A stretch of DNA of 64,000 bases, taken from the NCBI GenBank assembly GCA_030062745.1, contig CP099842.1:3658001-3722000 (forward strand). The letters run 5' to 3'. This DNA comes from Capitulum mitella. Its lineage: Eukaryota > Arthropoda > Thecostraca > Pollicipedomorpha > Pollicipedidae. Below, one piece after another: positions 59,270 to 64,000 of this stretch. How positions within the stretch are numbered: the stretch's first letter is position 1; each line of letters opens with the position of its first letter. A program made the translations under genes and the position numbers. Below the pieces are notes generated by a model. That model was not told the origin of the DNA and did not search any database. It saw nothing but the letters and a program-made list of their open reading frames with translations.

Positions 59270-59640
59270 ATACGCACGTTGTCGACACAGTGTGACGAGG
59301 CTCTGGCGTCGACGATAAACGCGTCGTCCGCGGCCGGCGCTCGACCAAACAGCTGACGACTTCGTAAACACTTTTTTGCCGCGGTGGCAATCAGGCCGAT
59401 TGTGCGACGTATCTGCCCGGAATGGCGGCAGGACGTGCACGGGATCGGCCGTTCGAGCCGGCTCCCGGCGGCTGGCGCCGGTCGGGACCTGCCGCGATTG
59501 GCTGCAGCCGCTGAAATCAACAACGGCGCCGAAGCACCTCTCGGTGCGCTCTCGCCGGGCGTAATTTAGCCGGCGGCGGCCCGCTAAGGTCGCGGGGGTC
59601 AGGAGGCGGCGGCGCACTCGACTGGGCCTGAAATACAGGA
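59270..59640. other. CpG-rich island 20
   Basis: CpG-rich block with no supported exon. Frames on both strands are biased in composition. Confidence 0.35.
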
Positions 59641-60006
59641 GGTCACGACATTCGAGGCAACTTAGCGGGTCGGAACCTTTTCACGGGGGATCAACTGAGC
59701 GCCATGCACGCGGCTCACAAAGGTCAGGAGACTCAGTGAACCGGGGCGTCTCGGCGTCTAATGAAGCGTCCGAGTAAGTGACGGTCGCCGGCATGGCAGT
59801 CGGTACTCTCTCTCTGGCGGTCTGCCACCCCTCTCCCGTCCGACGGTCTCTGCTGTCCGGCCGCCGCTATCGGCGCGATTGGCCAGTTGACGGCGGACAG
59901 GTGCTTCACCGCAGGCCATCCATCAGCGACGCCCCAGCACGCGCAAATAATCTCATTAGCTCTAATGGCGTGCAGGGGAGCGGTGGGACGTCGCCCATCC
60001 TCGGGC

Positions 60007-60290
60007 GGTGGAACTGATGGCTCAGTCTCCTCCTGTGGTGGGGCTGACGGCTCAGTCTTCCCTGGCAGTGGCACTGACGGGTCAGCCGACCCTGGTGGTG
60101 GAGATGACAGTGTCCGCTAGTGGTGAAGACGACGGCTCAGTCTGCCCCGATGGTGGAGATGACAGATCAGTTTCCCCCATTGGTGGAGCTGACTGTCCAG
60201 TCTCCCCTGGGTGTGGTACCGACGATCAGTCTCCCCTGGTGGAAGGACCGATGGGTCGGTGCATCCTGGTGGGTGGGACTGATGGGTCTA
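60007..60290. repeat. 30-bp degenerate minisatellite, about nine copies
   Basis: A unit resembling GGTGGAGCTGACGGCTCAGT plus CTCCCCTGGT repeats across about 280 bp with substitutions and small length changes. Since 30 is a multiple of three, frames stay open and translate as repeats of the type G-A-D-G-S-V-S-P-G-G. It lies about 1.1 kb upstream of the receptor gene. No start, signal or flanking domain supports a protein. Confidence 0.85.
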
Positions 60291-61100
60291 CATACAACGA
60301 GGTTCAGTTGCGTCCTCACCTCAAACCCACAACATTACAATGCCTCAGCGGCTTATCTTCTGGGACACGTGGCTGCCTGGCATTAGCAGGGTCGTGCTGG
60401 GTCTGAGCAATACCAACAGAGTACAGTGCACGGCTTAAATCAAGCTGAGATACTTGCGTTGTTCGGTTATGTAAATGCTTCTCCACCGCGGTATTTTTAA
60501 TCGTTTTAAGTTTGGCCAGACGGTAATGACGCCGGTCTCGGGAACCAGGAAAGCTATTACGGGTAACGTTCAAATGGCCGTGCGGTATACTTGAATTAAT
60601 TACGCGACGGGAAGCGGTCGGGCGACCTTTGACCTTCGTGGACGGCGTGGCGTATGCGTGGTTTCCCTGGCTGCTGTTTTCGGGTGGGCAGCGGCCAGCT
60701 ATGTCTTCAGAGCTGCCTTCGGCGGGCTGCCGTCCGATCGGAACGATCCTCGGCCAGTCGCCAAGCCAGGGAATAACGCGGCGATGGTCGGACGAGCACG
60801 CAACCGGAAACCGACGCTGGTACCGGTGCTGAGCCTCCGAGGACGGCTGTACTCCCCGTGGACTGGCTACCTCCGCCCGTGACATGAGCGGGGATCAGAA
60901 GGCCTGTGCAGTTGTACCGACGCCATGCGACATGGAACGGGTTTTGCAGGCCGTCCGCGGAGGTTAAACTTTCCTGAAACGGCGCTGGCTTATGGAACAG
61001 GCCGTCTGAAGCGAATTCCGCAGCCGCAGCGTTATGTGATGAGGATTCTTGTACAGATGAGCTTGTGAAACACAGGTGTGCTCTTATCTGTTGCTCCTTC
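60291..61100. other. Proximal upstream region of the receptor gene
   Basis: Moderate-GC DNA with no recognised coding frame. Promoter elements could not be pinned down: I see no convincing TATA box, and CpG richness rises only after about 61150. A promoter or 5' non-coding exon of the downstream gene may lie here. Confidence 0.3.
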
Positions 61101-61102
61101 AG
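61085..61102 (+). promoter_or_regulatory. Candidate 3' splice site upstream of the receptor start codon
   Basis: A pyrimidine-rich stretch (TATCTGTTGCTCCTTCAG) ends in AG at 61101-61102, about 320 bp before the ATG. If used, the receptor would have a 5' non-coding exon further upstream with the coding part in a single exon. The site is only a sequence match, and direct transcription from the CpG-rich DNA is equally possible. Confidence 0.25.
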
Positions 61103-61421
61103 CAAAGTCCGTCTTTTTCCGGCTCATGTGCATTCTGCCCATGCCTTGGCCGGAGCGCCCGTGTTTGTAGTTCGGCTGCCCCCCCCCCCGAGGAGCGGAG
61201 CCCACTTCCTGGCGTCCTTTCCCGCACGCGATTGCCGACATTTACGTCGTTACGCCGTCGACGGCGACTGGCGGCGGCGACTGATCGAATCAGGCGGGCC
61301 CGCCGGGCGGCTAATCTCGTGGCGGCGTCGGCTGCGAATGACCATCTCCGCCGCTTTTCAGGACTCTGGCCGGACGGCGGCGCTGAACGTCCAAGACCCG
61401 TGACCGGCCGCGGCGCCGGCG

Positions 61422-63533
61422 ATGGAGGGCGCGGCGCTGCCGGCGCTGGTGCTGGCGCTGGCGCTGGCGCTGGCGCTGGCGTTGCCGGCCGGCGCCGACT
61501 TCACCACCTCGTGCCCGGCGGAGTGCAAGTGCATCTGGGTGTCGGGCAAGCGGCAGGCCGAGTGCACGGACATCGGGCTGACGGAGGTGCCGCGCGGTCT
61601 CAGCCCCGACATCCAGGTGCTGGACCTGTCCGGCACCGACATCCAGGAGCTGCCCAAGGACGCGTTCCACGCGGTGGGCCTCGAACACCTGCAGAAGCTG
61701 TACGTGCGCCGCTCCAGCCTGACGCGCGTCGACCGTGACGCGTTCCGCGGCCTTCACCTGCTGATCCTGCTCGACCTGTCCAACAACGCCATCAGCAAGC
61801 TGCACGAGGCGACGTTCAGCGACAACGAGAAGCTGCGCCAGCTGCTGCTGTCGGGCAACCCGCTGCAGACGCTGGCGCCGTTCCAGTTCCCGCCGCTGCC
61901 GCACCTGCAGCGGCTCGACCTCAGCGACTGTCGGCTGACCAGCGTCTCGAGCAAGGCCTTCGCCAACCTGGTCGGCCTGGAGAAGCTGAACCTGCACGGC
62001 AACCAGCTGGCCGTGCTCGAGTCGGACGCTTTCCAGTCGCTCTCCGAGCTCAAGTGGCTGTCGCTGCACAGCAACCCGTGGCGCTGCGACTGCCACCTGC
62101 GCCTGCTGCGCGACTGGCTGGTGGAGCACGGCCTGTACCAGCAGGACACCACGTGCGCCGAGCCGGAGAGGCTGGTCGGGAAGTCCTGGAGCGCGGCGTC
62201 ATCGAGCGAATTCGCCTGCCGGCCGCAGATCCACATCCCGGAGCCGGTGGTGGCGGCCGAGGCCGGCCAGAACGTGACGCTGCGCTGCCAGATCTCCGGC
62301 AACCCGGCGCCCACCACCAACTGGGTGATGGGCGGCCGCATCGTCAGCAACAACACGCGCATCCCGTTCACCGGCCAGACGTACGTCATCCACGAGGAGG
62401 GCAGCGTGAACCGCTGGACGCGGCTGACGGTGACGCGCGTGACGGCGCAGGACGCCGGCCAGTACCTGTGCGTGGGCGTCAACTCGGGCGGCGTGGTCGA
62501 GCGCAACGTGACGCTGGTGGTGGGCGGCGGCGCGGCGGCGCCGGCCGGGCCCGGCGCGCCGCGCTCGCCCGACGGGCGCCTTTCGCGGCCGCTGCTGCTC
62601 GGCCTGATGATCGGTGGCGTCGGCCTGCTGCTGCTGCTGCTGGTGCTGCTGGCCGGCTGCTGCTGCTGGCGGCGGCGCCGCGGCCGGCTCGAGAAGCCGG
62701 TGCTGCCGGCGCCGCCGGCCGACGACGTGCCGGTCGGCGCCGACCGCCAGCCGGAGCGGCTTGGCGAGTACGAGAAGGTGCCGCAGACCGACATTGAGAT
62801 GGAGCGCGTGCGCACGCCGGCCGGCCTGGTGCACCCGCGCCGGCCGGCCGCCGCGCCGACCGGCGACGACGAGCGCAGCCGGCGCTACAGCCTGCCCGAC
62901 TCGCCGATGACGTGGGACGGCCGGCGGCGCGACTACCCGGACCTGCTGCACCTGCCGCGCCGCGCCGGCCGCAGCTCGCCGGCCGGCAGCTCGTCCAGCT
63001 CGACGCAGCCGGACCAGACGCGGCTGCTGCCGGCCGGGCCGCCGCCGCGGATGGCGCGGCCCGGCTACGTAACGCTGCCGCGCCGCCAGCGCGCGCCCAG
63101 CTGGGGCAGCGTCGGCCGCGGCCCGGAGCCCGTCTACGACACGCTCGGCCCGCGCACCACGGCCGACGGCAGCTCGCGGCTCAGCCTGAGCTCGGCCGGG
63201 CCGGACTCGCTGCCGCCCTACTACGTGCCGCTGGACGGCGAGCCCCGCGCCACGCCGACGCGCGCCGCCGGCCGGCCGCACGCCGCCAGCGCCGACCTGA
63301 TCGAGCCGCTGCGCGAGGAGCCCGAGGAGTGGGACGACGTGGCGCCGCTGCCGCCGTCGGCCGCCGCGCCGCCGGCGACCAACGGCAGCGCCGCGCCGCG
63401 GCCGCGCAAGCCCACGCCGCCCGTCATGCCCAAGCCGAAGAAGGTGACGCCGCCGGTGATGCCCAAGCCGCAGCTGAACGGCGGCCACGTGATAGCGTTC
63501 CAGGACGAGGGTGAGGACGGCACCGAGGTGTGA
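61422..63533 (+). CDS. Kekkon/LRRC24-like LIG receptor (LRR + Ig, type I membrane protein)
   Basis: This 703-residue cell-surface protein is probably a neuronal or epithelial adhesion/signalling receptor of the arthropod LIG group. In order: signal peptide (1-25, a Leu-Ala run), LRRNT cap (C31, C35, C37, C48), six leucine-rich repeats (about 61-209), LRRCT cap (C222, C224, C245, C266), one Ig C2-type domain (about 272-367; C289, W301, DAGQYLC ending at C350) and a membrane helix (about 390-412) followed by RRRRGR. N-glycosylation sequons lie at N284, N310 and N362. The 290-residue cytoplasmic tail has tyrosine motifs (EYEKV 449, GYVTLPRR 548, VYDTLG 571), two TPPVMPKP proline motifs (665-672, 676-683) and a C-terminal TEV, a class I PDZ ligand. 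The ATG has G at -3 and +4. The coding region is one exon with no intron. Nearly every third position is G or C. Ligand and partners are unknown. Kekkon versus LRRC24/lambik assignment needs a phylogeny. Confidence 0.93.
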   Translation: MEGAALPALVLALALALALALPAGADFTTSCPAECKCIWVSGKRQAECTDIGLTEVPRGLSPDIQVLDLSGTDIQELPKDAFHAVGLEHLQKLYVRRSSLTRVDRDAFRGLHLLILLDLSNNAISKLHEATFSDNEKLRQLLLSGNPLQTLAPFQFPPLPHLQRLDLSDCRLTSVSSKAFANLVGLEKLNLHGNQLAVLESDAFQSLSELKWLSLHSNPWRCDCHLRLLRDWLVEHGLYQQDTTCAEPERLVGKSWSAASSSEFACRPQIHIPEPVVAAEAGQNVTLRCQISGNPAPTTNWVMGGRIVSNNTRIPFTGQTYVIHEEGSVNRWTRLTVTRVTAQDAGQYLCVGVNSGGVVERNVTLVVGGGAAAPAGPGAPRSPDGRLSRPLLLGLMIGGVGLLLLLLVLLAGCCCWRRRRGRLEKPVLPAPPADDVPVGADRQPERLGEYEKVPQTDIEMERVRTPAGLVHPRRPAAAPTGDDERSRRYSLPDSPMTWDGRRRDYPDLLHLPRRAGRSSPAGSSSSSTQPDQTRLLPAGPPPRMARPGYVTLPRRQRAPSWGSVGRGPEPVYDTLGPRTTADGSSRLSLSSAGPDSLPPYYVPLDGEPRATPTRAAGRPHAASADLIEPLREEPEEWDDVAPLPPSAAAPPATNGSAAPRPRKPTPPVMPKPKKVTPPVMPKPQLNGGHVIAFQDEGEDGTEV
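61444..61482 (+). repeat. CTGGCG hexanucleotide repeat encoding the signal-peptide core
   Basis: About six tandem GCTGGC hexamers (one with T for C) encode the Leu-Ala-Leu-Ala hydrophobic core of the receptor's signal peptide. Gain or loss of units would change core length in steps of two residues without a frameshift. Confidence 0.9.
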
Positions 63534-64000
63534 CGTCGCTCCGATGACGGCCGCGTGGCGTCACCGGGGCTGGGCGCGCGCCGGCTCCCGCTTGCATGTG
63601 ATACTCGTTCGGCCGGCCGTGGCCGCCAGGCGGCAGGCGCCCACGGCCGCTTCGCCGTGTCGTGAACTCGCTGCCGGTCGTGGCGGCTCCGGTCGCGGCG
63701 GCGGCGACCCGGCGCCGGGGCCGCGAGGCCGGACGGTGCGGTCGGACGCCTGCGGGCGCCGCCGCCGGATCTCGGGAGGGCGCAGCTCCCGTGAGGGCTT
63801 CTGCGGGCGCGAGGCTCCGCGCCGCGCGGCGGGGTCGGACCGACGGGACGCAGCGCGGCCACTAGTCACTTCCGTTGGGCCGAGAGGCCGCTCGCCGGCT
63901 CTTTCCGCGCCGTTCCGTGTGTCCGAGGACGCGCCGTCTGTTGTTTATCGGTGTGAGGATGTTGGCCGAGCTCGCGGCCCTCGGTGTCCCTGCAGTCGCT
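63534..64000 (+). other. 3' flank of the receptor gene
   Basis: The stop TGA at 63531-63533 is followed by CpG-rich sequence with no AATAAA within the window, so the 3' untranslated region probably runs past the end. Frames here are short and antisense to one another. No terminator or second gene is visible. Confidence 0.5.

Noticed and set aside
61311-63488. Long minus-strand frames (272, 353 and 429 codons) across the receptor gene
   Set aside because: They are antisense shadows produced by the G/C-ending codons of the receptor. They have no domain and heavily biased Arg/Val/Ala composition.
1-64000. LTR retroelements, Polintons or other virus-like insertions
   Set aside because: No paired long terminal repeats, capsid, integrase or polymerase regions were recognised. 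The only retroelement seen is the Penelope-like pair.
1-64000. CRISPR arrays or prokaryotic operons
   Set aside because: No spaced identical repeats with unique spacers, and no compact gene arrangement; the window is clearly eukaryotic.

Overview
The window reads as 64 kb of arthropod nuclear DNA, plausibly from a GC-rich crustacean such as a barnacle. That guess rests on three things: a leucine-rich-repeat/immunoglobulin (LIG) receptor of arthropod kekkon/LRRC24 type, a very CpG-rich base composition, and short degenerate TTAGG-type tracts. The species is inference. There are no bacterial operons, CRISPR arrays, rRNA genes or convincing tRNA genes.

Only one protein-coding gene can be called with confidence. 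It is an uninterrupted 703-codon reading frame on the + strand at 61422-63533. It encodes a type I membrane protein with a signal peptide, six leucine-rich repeats between cysteine caps, one Ig domain, one membrane helix and a long tyrosine- and proline-rich tail ending in a class I PDZ ligand. The preceding 61 kb holds no gene I can recognise beyond a possible decayed exon near 2.3 kb.

Layout: 1-16 kb has low to moderate GC and is dominated by repeats. These include a tract rich in AGGTCA half-sites (1-361), a short hAT-type MITE with an exact 8-bp target duplication (842-1110), a 1.7-kb foldback element (2551-4249), a second foldback (4601-5250), an inverted subterminal-repeat element with a TTAGG-like core (7160-7690), and two adjacent TIR elements (13253-14396 and 14445-15592) packed with AGGTCA and TGACGTCA motifs. 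From 16 to 31 kb, CpG-rich islands alternate with AT-rich or repetitive stretches, including a 1.3-kb degenerate minisatellite of about 21 bp (19130-20430). From 31 to 64 kb CpG-rich DNA dominates. Several islands carry clustered homeodomain, octamer, GATA or E-box cores in a G+C background and could be cis-regulatory. Two copies of a Penelope-like retroelement lie head to head at 49905-51445 and preserve a GIY-YIG endonuclease region.

Taken together this looks like a gene-poor, island-rich 5' landscape of one cell-surface receptor gene, interspersed with decayed mobile elements. No multi-gene system is visible. The most unusual signals are the foldback elements, the dense nuclear-receptor/CRE motif cluster inside a TIR element, and the inverted Penelope pair. 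All repeat alignments were made by eye, so boundaries are approximate unless stated.
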